Below, one piece after another: positions 1 to 5,774 of a DNA stretch of 5,826 nucleotides (position 1 is the stretch's first letter; every line of letters begins with the position of its first letter). Both the position numbers and the translations under genes were made by a program. Source of the stretch: an uncultured Treponema sp. (GTDB lineage Bacteria > Spirochaetota > Spirochaetia > Treponematales > Treponemataceae); the NCBI GenBank assembly GCA_937902125.1, contig CALDIB010000034.1, positions 1 to 5,826 on the forward strand, written 5' to 3'. The notes under the pieces were generated by a model. That model had not been told where the DNA came from, ran no database searches, and saw nothing but the letters and a program-made list of their open reading frames with translations.

Positions 1-53
1 AACATCGCATTTTCAAAGTTGCCTCTAAAAAGCTGAACTTTTTAGAGGCTCCC
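1..53 (-). repeat. Dispersed hairpin element, left copy (continues past the window edge)
   Basis: Positions 1-20 (aacatcgcattttcaaagtt) are the exact reverse complement of the last 20 bases of the window. They are followed by a perfect 12-bp stem (21-32 with 38-49) around the 5-base loop CTGAA, then CTCCC. Read on the minus strand, this copy runs GGGAG, hairpin, AACTTTGAAAATGCGATGTT, matching the right-hand copy in order and spacing. There is no U-tract next to the stem on either strand, so it does not look like a Rho-independent terminator. It ends directly against the -35 box of the plus-strand gene. Inference: one member of a dispersed intergenic repeat family that continues outside the window. 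Confidence 0.75.
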
Positions 54-82
54 TTGAAAAATTTCCCGTTGCGCTGTATAAT
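54..82 (+). promoter_or_regulatory. Strong sigma-70 promoter for the LRR gene, giving a leaderless or nearly leaderless mRNA
   Basis: TTGAAA (54-59) and a perfect TATAAT (77-82) are separated by exactly 17 bases. Transcription should start about 6 to 8 bases past the -10 box, near 89-91, and the ATG is at 91. No Shine-Dalgarno sequence lies in the 20 bases before the ATG (gcgctgtataatgaaacatt). The sequence therefore predicts an mRNA with zero to three bases of leader, started without a ribosome binding site. The -35 box abuts the end of the hairpin repeat, so that repeat lies upstream of the promoter and is not in this transcript. Confidence 0.8.
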
Positions 83-90
83 GAAACATT

Positions 91-2160
91 ATGCAAGCAA
101 GCGACGTCTTTTTTTTGACGAACAACAACAAATCTCTTTTCGGCGTGGACGAACAAAACTGCCCTGCGGACGTCCTTGTTCCGCAAGGCGTTGAAAAAAT
201 AGAAAGGCGCGCTTTTGCCGACTGTCCGGTAAACAGCGTCGTTCTTCCCGACAGCGTTACGCAAATTGGCTACGAAGCCTTTGCCGGTTGCGACGCGCTT
301 CAAACAATTAAAATGCCAAAGGCCCTTGAGTCGGTGGAAGCCGGAGTTTTTAGAGGCTGCCTTTCCCTTGAAAAAGTTGAGATGGGCGACACAATCAAGG
401 CTTTTTCCGAAAGCATGTTTGAGTCTTGCGCGTCCCTTAAGGAAATCCCTTTTAGAAACGGAATTTTGGAACTGCCCAGAAACGTTTTTTCTGAATGCCA
501 TTCGATTGAGTCCGCCACAATTCCTCCCAGCGTGGCTGTGATTAGAAGCGGCGCCTTTGGGTATTGCGAAAATTTAAAGACTGTGGTTTTGCCGGCAGGC
601 CTCAAGCTTATAGAAGACGACGCTTTTAGAAATTGCTCCAGTTTGTCCCACATTCGATTTGCCGACGACAACCCGGCCTTTTATGTTGACGACGACGGCT
701 GCCTTTTTGCCCGCCGGGACGACGGCGCCTTGACTTTGATAAAAGTTCCTGTCACTGCCAGAGAAGTTACGATTCCCCAAACTGTAGTCCAAAGCCATAG
801 CGAGGCCTTTCAAGGCTGCGACGCGCTAGAAACCCTTTACATCGACTGCCCCCTTGTGGAGCACCCGATTTTTGTGGCGCTAAAAACAGAGGTCGTGGCG
901 GAGATTGTGGACACAAGTTCCGAAGAATACCAAAAGGCTCTTGCCGACCAAGAAAAAAAAGAAAGCGAGACTGTTTCCCAAGAGGAAATTTTTGACGAGG
1001 AAGACGGCGGCGTTGTGGAAAGCATTCTTGACGACGTTGATTCGGAGGAAGAGGAGCCTGTTGAGCAAGATGAGCCGTTGGAGCGGGACCTTTCAGTTGA
1101 GCAAGAAGCCGTCGAACAAGAAGCCGTCGAGGAAGAAAAGCCGCTGGAACAAGAGCCGCCCGCTTCTTCCGAGGACTTGCTGGCCGACATTTTGGAGCAA
1201 CAAACCGAGCATGAGGAAGAAGCCCAAGAAGACGAGATGGCCTGCGTCCGCATAACCGTTGAGGAATTGGACGAAGCGGTAATGCGGGGCATTCAAGAAG
1301 AAAGCGAAGCGGAATTTGCCAAGCGAATCGCGGACGCGCAAGCCCACGCCCATGACGGCGACGAGACTTCCGCCCAAGAAGAAGAGCCTCAGGCAAGCGA
1401 ACCCCAAGAGCCCCGCTTTGTTTATGGCATGGAAAGCATGTCCGAAGCCTTTGAGGTTGTTGACGAGGCCGCACTTTATCCTGACAAGCCTCAAGAAGAA
1501 TTGGACAAGCACGAGCCCAACGAAATGGAAGACATCACCACTCTTGTTGTGGTCACTGAAAAAGTCACTGACGAAAAAACTGTTTCGCCGGAAGTGAAGA
1601 ATTTCTGCGTTGAATTGGCTAGGGCCCACGAGTTGAAGAGGGTTTACTTTTTTGGCGGCTTGTCCTTGGACAACGACGAGTTTTTGTTTGGCTTTGGAAA
1701 ATTCGCCATGTATAGGAATGTGGTTTACGCGGCCTTGGCAAGCGGCATGGAAGGCCTTTCAAAAGAAATCGCGAACTTTGCCGACATTGCGGAATTGCAG
1801 TCGCCGGTGACGCCTTTCCAAAACGCCGCCGCTCCCAACGCGCTTGAATTGGAAAAGCCCTTTAAGATTTTCATTCAGGATTCTTTGGGCGGCGGAAAAG
1901 ACCTTGCGGCCTCTCCTGTTGTCGAGCCCGCGATTGCCGAAGAGCCTATGGCCTCCGAGCCGGAAGTTGTCGAAGAACCTGCGGTTGAAGAACCCGCGCC
2001 CGAGCCAAGCGTCGCGGAAGCCCCCGCGATTTCGGTAGAGCCAGCGGCGACCGAAGAGCCTGCCGTCGTTGAAGAGCCTGTCGCCGAAGAAAGCTTAAGA
2101 ATTTCAGGCGAAGGATTTTTGGCCCGCGCCCTTCGCATTTTGGAAAATCAAAAAGATTAG
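91..2160 (+). CDS. BspA-type leucine-rich-repeat protein with acidic and Pro/Glu-rich C-terminal regions, cytoplasmic as predicted
   Basis: Unnamed 689-residue protein. Residues about 41-257 are LRR_5/BspA-type repeats of 22-23 residues, each starting with (A/V/M)F..C..L; starts are at 41, 63, 86, 109, 132, 155, 178 and 239. The larger gap at 190-230 is a DGCLF-type hairpin insertion, common in BspA proteins. Residues 265-490 are strongly acidic and low in complexity (VEQEAVEQEAV at 336-346). Residues about 500-600 look folded (FCVELARAHELKRVYFFGG) but I do not recognise them. Residues 609-667 carry five EEP triplets. The C-terminus ends in a short helix-like stretch, GFLARALRILENQ. BspA relatives are usually secreted adhesins, but here there is no signal peptide, membrane segment or sorting motif, so a protein-protein interaction role inside the cell is more likely. 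The start at 91 is supported by the promoter spacing and by the lack of another in-frame ATG before the repeats. T8 (109-116) and A8 (953-960) runs lie in the coding sequence. The exact function is unknown. Confidence 0.88.
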   Translation: MQASDVFFLTNNNKSLFGVDEQNCPADVLVPQGVEKIERRAFADCPVNSVVLPDSVTQIGYEAFAGCDALQTIKMPKALESVEAGVFRGCLSLEKVEMGDTIKAFSESMFESCASLKEIPFRNGILELPRNVFSECHSIESATIPPSVAVIRSGAFGYCENLKTVVLPAGLKLIEDDAFRNCSSLSHIRFADDNPAFYVDDDGCLFARRDDGALTLIKVPVTAREVTIPQTVVQSHSEAFQGCDALETLYIDCPLVEHPIFVALKTEVVAEIVDTSSEEYQKALADQEKKESETVSQEEIFDEEDGGVVESILDDVDSEEEEPVEQDEPLERDLSVEQEAVEQEAVEEEKPLEQEPPASSEDLLADILEQQTEHEEEAQEDEMACVRITVEELDEAVMRGIQEESEAEFAKRIADAQAHAHDGDETSAQEEEPQASEPQEPRFVYGMESMSEAFEVVDEAALYPDKPQEELDKHEPNEMEDITTLVVVTEKVTDEKTVSPEVKNFCVELARAHELKRVYFFGGLSLDNDEFLFGFGKFAMYRNVVYAALASGMEGLSKEIANFADIAELQSPVTPFQNAAAPNALELEKPFKIFIQDSLGGGKDLAASPVVEPAIAEEPMASEPEVVEEPAVEEPAPEPSVAEAPAISVEPAATEEPAVVEEPVAEESLRISGEGFLARALRILENQKD
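211..861 (+). repeat. BspA/LRR_5 repeat array within the LRR protein
   Basis: Eight units begin at residues 41, 63, 86, 109, 132, 155, 178 and 239. Seven are spaced 22-23 residues apart. The eighth follows a 61-residue unit that carries a hairpin insertion. The unit reads roughly xFxxCxxLxxVxLPxxLxxIxxx. The phenylalanine and cysteine at the start of each unit and the hydrophobic ladder are kept throughout. The DNA of the units has diverged, so recombination between units is not favoured. Confidence 0.85.
1921..2091 (+). repeat. Low-complexity Pro/Glu/Ala/Val tail repeats in the LRR protein
   Basis: Residues 611-667 are built from imperfect five- to seven-residue units such as EEPAV and SEPEV, with five EEP triplets. 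The codons vary (gaagagcct, gaagaaccc, gaagaacct), so the repetition is stronger in protein than in DNA. Such segments are usually extended and disordered. They probably act as a spacer between the folded segment before them and the short C-terminal helix after them. Confidence 0.65.
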
Positions 2161-2163
2161 AAT

Positions 2164-2191
2164 AAAAAATCCCCGCAAAAAGGCAGGGATT
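2164..2191 (-). terminator. Rho-independent terminator of the AMP-binding fragment gene, possibly shared with the LRR gene
   Basis: On the minus strand AATCCCTGC (2191-2183) pairs with GCGGGGATT (2176-2168), with one U-G wobble and the loop CTTTTT. The run of U residues (2169-2164) overlaps and follows the stem. It begins 26 bases past the stop codon of the minus-strand gene. On the plus strand the same hairpin follows the LRR gene stop by 7 bases, but there it has a C-A mismatch and the nearest T-run is 11 bases further on, so termination in that direction would be weaker. Confidence 0.75.
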
Positions 2192-2217
2192 CAAGTCCGT
2201 TATTTTTTAGCGCCGCG

Positions 2218-2889
2218 CTAAAGGCTGGCTTGAACAGCCCGGCCTTTTACGAAAGCGTTCAGCAAAGAGCCTACATACTCAATGAGCGCGTCAAAGGGCT
2301 TTTCGCTTTTCTTTCCTTTTTTGGAAATCATGGCCGCAAAGTCGCTTCTTGTAAGCTCAGATTTTTTTGAGCCGCTTGAATAAGTTACGGCCAAAACCCG
2401 CTCTTGGCTTTTTGAGTTGTCAATGGCTTTTTGAACCCGCTTTTCGTGGGCTTCTTTGCCAAGTGTTTTTAGAACGCGGTTGTCGGCGATTTCCAAAACG
2501 CTGGCCGACAAATTTTGCGGAAGCAAATCCATTTTTTCCGCGCGGATGAAAATCGCGTCCGGGCTTTCGTTTTGCAAGGCGCTTTCTATTTCTTCCCTTG
2601 TCATGCTGTAGCGCAAGAGGACGGCTTTGGCGCCAATGGCAAGAACGCTGTAAACGCTTTCCACCGCTTGGGGAGAGTTGTCTATGAAAATGGCGACGCA
2701 TCTTGGCGCGCTTCCGCTAAAAAAGCGCAGGACGCTTGAGGTCTTGAAAATGTCCCATCTCATGTCGTTGTAAGAAATGGTCTTTCCTCCGTCCAAAATC
2801 ATGGCGGGCTTTTTTGCGAACTTTTGGAAATTTTTGGCCAAAAGCGCGGGAATTGAATTTATGGTCTCAAAAATCTTTTTTTCGTTCAT
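2218..2889 (-). CDS. Stand-alone N-terminal fragment of an AMP-binding (ANL, acyl-CoA synthetase-like) protein with a degenerate P-loop
   Basis: 223 residues. The first 135 match the N-terminal subdomain of ANL enzymes: IPALLAKNFQKFAKKPAMI then KTISYNDM (37-43), RCVAIFIDNSPQAVESVYSV (63-82), and GAKAVLLRYSMTREEIESAL (86-105, compare GAxxVPLxPxxxxxEL). At 168-180 VTYSSGSKKSELT aligns with the A3 phosphate loop (YTSGTTGxPKGVxxTH) but lacks about four residues, including the TGxP part. Active ANL enzymes usually have 500-600 residues; here the nucleotide-binding core and the C-terminal lid are absent. Even so, the gene has a ribosome binding site, a stop codon and its own terminator, so the cut-off is not caused by the window edge. 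It is probably not catalytic. It may be a remnant kept after deletion, or a small non-enzymatic derivative. The C-terminal 40 residues are lysine-rich and then helical, without similarity that I recognise. It is tail-to-tail with the LRR gene. Confidence 0.78.
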   Translation of the reverse strand: MNEKKIFETINSIPALLAKNFQKFAKKPAMILDGGKTISYNDMRWDIFKTSSVLRFFSGSAPRCVAIFIDNSPQAVESVYSVLAIGAKAVLLRYSMTREEIESALQNESPDAIFIRAEKMDLLPQNLSASVLEIADNRVLKTLGKEAHEKRVQKAIDNSKSQERVLAVTYSSGSKKSELTRSDFAAMISKKGKKSEKPFDALIEYVGSLLNAFVKGRAVQASL

Positions 2890-2894
2890 GGCTT

Positions 2895-2900
2895 TTCCTC
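2895..2900 (-). promoter_or_regulatory. Ribosome binding site of the AMP-binding fragment gene
   Basis: GAGGAA on the minus strand ends 5 bases before the ATG at 2889. This fits a Shine-Dalgarno site and supports that start codon. It contrasts with the leaderless start of the neighbouring LRR gene. Confidence 0.75.
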
Positions 2901-2906
2901 TGCCTA

Positions 2907-2935
2907 ATTAGACAAGCAAAGTAAAAAATTGTTGC
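2907..2935 (-). promoter_or_regulatory. Possible promoter of the AMP-binding fragment gene
   Basis: The minus strand has TCTAAT (2912-2907), a five-of-six match to the -10 consensus, 17 bases from the weak -35 candidate GCAACA (2935-2930, three of six). The position fits, since the phosphorylase terminator lies just upstream and a new start is needed for expression. The weak -35 box makes this tentative. Confidence 0.4.
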
Positions 2936-2956
2936 GTCCGGCAAAAAAAAATTGGC

Positions 2957-2987
2957 AAAAAAAATCCCGCCCATTTTTGGAGCGGGA
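2957..2987 (-). terminator. Rho-independent terminator of the GH94 phosphorylase gene
   Basis: On the minus strand TCCCGC (2987-2982) pairs with GCGGGA (2970-2965). After one bulged base, CCA pairs with TGG around a four-A loop. Eight U residues follow directly (2964-2957). The hairpin lies about 32 bases past the stop codon at 3020 and separates this gene from the AMP-binding fragment gene downstream. Confidence 0.88.
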
Positions 2988-3019
2988 ACTTTTAGGTTTT
3001 AATGGCCTTTAGGTTTAGG

Positions 3020-5443
3020 CTAGAGGCGCTGCCATTCAAAGTCTTTGGCGGCTTTTCCCATTACGGCCACAATCTTGCTTCCGTCCTTGAGGGCGGATAC
3101 GGGAACCGTCGCGCCGTCAAAAGTCTTTCCGTCAACCTCGATAGAAACGATTCCCTTGCAAACATGCTCGGGGTTTTTGACTTCGATTGAAAGTTTCATG
3201 CCCCGCCAACGGCGCTCCACTTTAAAGCCGTCCCATTTTGAAGGAACGCAAGGGTCAATCAAAAGCGCGTCGTATTGCGGACGGATTCCCAAAATGTATT
3301 GGGTTATTGAATAGTAGTTCCAAGTGGCCGCTCCGCTAAGCCAAGAGACGCGGGTGTTTCCGGCGCGAGGCGAGAATGTGGAATAGGTTGTTTGGCCTAC
3401 AGCGTATGGCTCGCTCTGGCGGATTTCGGCCTTGTCGTTGTAGGCAGGAGGAATCGAGGCCTTGCTGTATTCAAAGGCTTGGTCGCCGTTTCCCATCAAA
3501 GTTTCGGCGATCACTCCCCAGCCTTGGGTGTGGTTGAAGATGCCTGCGTTTTCTTTTATGCCGGCGTTGTAGACAACGGAACTCATTATTGAGCGTGGAG
3601 CCTTGACGAAGGGCGGGGCGCAAAGCATAAGGCCGTAAGGGGTGGCCAATTTTTCTTTTACCGTCTTCATGCAATCCCGGGCTTGCTCAGGCGTGGCCGC
3701 GCCGCTCATTACCGCCCAAACTTGGGTGTTGAAGTAGACCTGGCCTTCTTCCATTGTGTGGGTTCCGTAAACTGTTCCGTCCTCGGCGATGGCCCAGACA
3801 AACCATTTTCCGTCCCAGCATTTTTTTTGAATGTTCTTGTCAAGGGTCTCCCGCTCTTTTAAAGCCCAGTCGCTTTCGCCGTTCTTTCCAAGTCGGCGGG
3901 CGATGTCGGCGTATGTGGTAAGGCCCAAGCGCAGCTGGAAGGCCACGAACAAAGACTCGCCCTTGTAGCCCAGCTTAAGGCAGTCATTCCAGTCGGCCAA
4001 AAGTCCGCAGGGAAGTCCGTTGGCTCCCATGCGCTCAAGGTTGAACAAAAGCGCCTGCTTTAAGTGCTCAAAGACTGTGGCTTCGCCGCCGTCGGCGTAA
4101 GGAACGACCCTGTTGTAAAAGTCAAAATTTCCGGTTTCCGCTACAAAGCAGGGAATCGAGTTGAAGAACCACTGGCAGTCGTCGCTGCGGAATTCTTCGG
4201 GCTTGGGCGCCTTTTCGTGTCCGGCGTTGAAGTCCTTTGAAATGACGGGAATGGCGCCGCCGTTTTTGCACTGGCCGCTAATCATTCTGACCAAGCGCTC
4301 TTCCGCTTCTTGGGGAATTGCTGCGGCCACGCCCAAAATGTCCTGAACGCTGTCCCGGTAGCCCAAGCCGTCCCGCTCTCCGTTGTAAACCAAACTGGCC
4401 GCGCGGCTCCAGGCGAATGTGATGAGGCAGTTGTAAAGGCCCCAAACGTTCACCGTGTGGTTTATGTCTTCGTCGGGAGTGAGGGCCTTAAAGCTTCCCA
4501 GTTTGGCGTGCCAATTCTTCTTAAGCTTTTCAAGTTCCGCGTCGGCTCGGGCGGCGTTTCCAAATTCTTCGGAAATCTTTTTTCCAACAGTCCAAGCGTC
4601 GCCGATTCCAAACAGGACGATTATTTCTTTTGTTTCGCCTGGGGCCAGCTCCAAGTCGCTTTGGAAAGAGCCGCAGAAACTGTCTCCGTAAGCCTTTGAG
4701 CCAAAGCATTTTCCAGCGATGACCGCGGCTGGCTCCTTGTAGCTTCCGTAGGTTCCCAAAAAGGCTTCGCGGCTTGTGTCAAAGCCCGACACTTTTCCTT
4801 GAGCCAGCGCCATCCAAGAATGCTGCCACTGGCCGCCAACTTCGTCGTTGGGGAACTGCTTGTATAAATTGTCGTGAATGGCGAAGCGCAAGAGGTTGTC
4901 CTTTTGTTCTCCCTTGCAAATGAAAAGGGAATACTGCAAGTTCACTTGGTCTTGGGTGGTGTTCCATTGGTTAGAAGGCTCGCAGTAAGTGAAGGCGGAA
5001 AGCTTTCTCGCGGCGCCGGAATTGTTGGTGAGCTTTAAGCGCCAATATTCAAAATTCTGTCCAAGGGGAACATAGTAAAGCGCCTCGGACTTTATTCCAG
5101 AATATTCGGAAGTGATTTTTGTGTAGGCCGTTCCGTGGCGGCATTCGCTCTTGAATTTGTCCAAGGGCTTTCCGCAAGGCTGCCAGCTGGCCGACCAATA
5201 ATCGCCGGACTCTTGGTCTCGAATGTAAAAGTAGCGGCCGGGCGCGTCCATAGGAACAGAGTTGAACCTAAGCCGCATGAAGCGTCCCTGCGCTCCCGAC
5301 TTGTAAAAGCCGTAGCCGCCGGCGTTGTTTGTGATGACAGCGCCGTATTCGGTGGAACCAAGATAGTTGCTCCAAGAGGCCGGCGTGTCAGGCCGTGTGA
5401 TGACATATTCCTTTTGTTCGTCGTCAAAATATCCGTAAGTCAT
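3020..5443 (-). CDS. GH94 inverting disaccharide phosphorylase (cellobiose/chitobiose phosphorylase-like)
   Basis: This enzyme of 807 residues matches GH94 over its full length; family members are about 800-820 residues. GH94 enzymes split a beta-linked disaccharide with inorganic phosphate, inverting the anomeric centre, to give an alpha-sugar-1-phosphate and a free sugar, which saves ATP in the cytoplasm. Visible features in order: the family N-terminus MTYGYFDDEQKEYVITRPDTP; the beta-sandwich domain with AGGYGFY (41-47) and WSASWQP (83-89); GLGYRDSVQD (359-368) with phosphate-binding Arg363; ADWNDCL (483-489) with the predicted general acid Asp484; KENAGIFNHTQGW (630-642) with His638; and WLSGAATW (701-708). 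The last motif is usually WLTG, so Ser703 replaces a phosphate-contacting Thr. No signal peptide is seen. I chose the ATG at 5443 rather than the one at 5473 because the family N-terminus begins there and GGGAG precedes it. The substrate is not settled by sequence: cellobiose, cellobionic acid, laminaribiose or diacetylchitobiose are all possible. It is transcribed alone, with its own terminator. Confidence 0.93.
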   Translation of the reverse strand: MTYGYFDDEQKEYVITRPDTPASWSNYLGSTEYGAVITNNAGGYGFYKSGAQGRFMRLRFNSVPMDAPGRYFYIRDQESGDYWSASWQPCGKPLDKFKSECRHGTAYTKITSEYSGIKSEALYYVPLGQNFEYWRLKLTNNSGAARKLSAFTYCEPSNQWNTTQDQVNLQYSLFICKGEQKDNLLRFAIHDNLYKQFPNDEVGGQWQHSWMALAQGKVSGFDTSREAFLGTYGSYKEPAAVIAGKCFGSKAYGDSFCGSFQSDLELAPGETKEIIVLFGIGDAWTVGKKISEEFGNAARADAELEKLKKNWHAKLGSFKALTPDEDINHTVNVWGLYNCLITFAWSRAASLVYNGERDGLGYRDSVQDILGVAAAIPQEAEERLVRMISGQCKNGGAIPVISKDFNAGHEKAPKPEEFRSDDCQWFFNSIPCFVAETGNFDFYNRVVPYADGGEATVFEHLKQALLFNLERMGANGLPCGLLADWNDCLKLGYKGESLFVAFQLRLGLTTYADIARRLGKNGESDWALKERETLDKNIQKKCWDGKWFVWAIAEDGTVYGTHTMEEGQVYFNTQVWAVMSGAATPEQARDCMKTVKEKLATPYGLMLCAPPFVKAPRSIMSSVVYNAGIKENAGIFNHTQGWGVIAETLMGNGDQAFEYSKASIPPAYNDKAEIRQSEPYAVGQTTYSTFSPRAGNTRVSWLSGAATWNYYSITQYILGIRPQYDALLIDPCVPSKWDGFKVERRWRGMKLSIEVKNPEHVCKGIVSIEVDGKTFDGATVPVSALKDGSKIVAVMGKAAKDFEWQRL

Positions 5444-5448
5444 ATTCG

Positions 5449-5453
5449 CTCCC
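5449..5453 (-). promoter_or_regulatory. Ribosome binding site that decides the phosphorylase start
   Basis: GGGAG on the minus strand ends 5 bases before the ATG at 5443. The in-frame ATG 30 bases further upstream (5473) has no comparable site and lies in a small leader hairpin. Its ten extra residues (MRGLIFLGAN) are foreign to the conserved family N-terminus. Confidence 0.75.
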
Positions 5454-5491
5454 AAAAAAATTAGCCCGCGCATTTCGCGGACGCATTCGCA

Positions 5492-5520
5492 ATTCTACTA
5501 CAAGAAAAAAAGAAATTCTA
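5492..5520 (-). promoter_or_regulatory. Weak candidate promoter of the GH94 gene
   Basis: On the minus strand TAGAAT (5497-5492) is a five-of-six -10 box. The hexamer 17 bases upstream (5520-5515) is again TAGAAT, a poor -35 box (three of six). A run of eight C (5528-5521 on this strand) directly abuts it. The predicted leader of about 42 bases contains a five-bp hairpin (CCGCG 5466-5470 with CGCGG 5476-5480). Confidence 0.35.
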
Positions 5521-5523
5521 GGG

Positions 5524-5756
5524 GGGGGTGGAAAGGCGCGCGAGGGCGCGGGGCGGCTGGCGGCAACTCTCTGTTTGCGCCGCCGCGCGAGCGGCGAAGC
5601 ATAATAGTTTCAAGCGCAAACAGCGAGTAGCGAGCCGTGCGGAGCGCGTAAGCGCGACTGCAATACCTTAAGAGGCCTCGTTTCCTGTGGAAACGAGACG
5701 GCTAGCGAGCGGCGCCGATCGGACGCAGCCGCAACCGGGAGCGTCTTTCCACCCCC
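5524..5756. other. Structured GC-rich intergenic element: candidate non-coding RNA or palindromic mobile repeat
   Basis: I found no convincing reading frame in this stretch. Positions 5524-5539 pair with 5741-5756 in a continuous 16-bp stem with a single G-U wobble. Inside, 5553-5558 pairs with 5727-5732 (GCGGCT/AGCCGC). A second domain is a 10-bp stem (CTGTTTGCGC 5571-5580 with 5614-5623), on which stacks a six-bp hairpin with a GCGA loop (5581-5596). A third domain is closed by AGCCGT 5633-5638 with ACGGCT 5698-5703. It holds a hairpin with a GTAA loop (5639-5661) and an uninterrupted nine-bp hairpin (5677-5697). The third-domain stems abut without gaps, as in coaxially stacked RNA junctions. 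It does not match RNase P RNA, tmRNA, SRP RNA or a riboswitch that I know. The coding strand is unclear. A non-autonomous repeat with terminal inverted repeats is the main alternative. Confidence 0.55.
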
Positions 5757-5774
5757 GTTAATTTTTTCTATAAT
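5746..5774 (+). promoter_or_regulatory. Rightward promoter leading out of the window
   Basis: A perfect TATAAT (5769-5774) is preceded at 17 bases by TTTCCA (5746-5751), a four-of-six -35 box that lies within the 3' arm of the structured element's closing stem. The predicted start, about 5780-5782, falls at the first bases of the hairpin repeat. The gene it serves would lie beyond the right edge. Confidence 0.55.

Noticed and set aside
21..49. Left hairpin as a Rho-independent terminator of a gene to the left
   Set aside because: The stem is A/T-rich in its upper half, and the bases that follow (ctccc on plus, aacttt on minus) do not form a U-tract.
837..1292. Serine-rich minus-strand reading frame opposite the acidic part of the LRR gene
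   Set aside because: It is the antisense image of Glu-rich codons (gaa/gag read as ttc/ctc and shifted to Ser codons). It has no ribosome binding site or promoter, and the plus-strand frame has clear protein repeats.
767..1474. Long Arg/Pro/Leu-rich minus-strand frame within the LRR gene
   Set aside because: Composition is typical of an antisense frame over a biased sequence, with no recognisable domain and no start signals.
5441..5473. Upstream ATG at 5473 as the start of the GH94 protein
   Set aside because: It adds ten residues not found at the family N-terminus, lacks a ribosome binding site and lies in a leader hairpin. The ATG at 5443 has GGGAG at good spacing.
5524..5756. Retron msr-msd RNA, suggested by long complementary ends enclosing hairpins
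   Set aside because: No reverse transcriptase gene is in the window, and nothing beyond the long closing stem points to this class. It could be reconsidered if a reverse transcriptase lies just to the right.
5516..5770. Target-site duplication TTCTA flanking the structured element (5516-5520 and 5766-5770)
   Set aside because: The two copies lie at unequal distances from the stem ends (3 and 9 bases), and five bases in AT-rich flanks are easily shared by chance.
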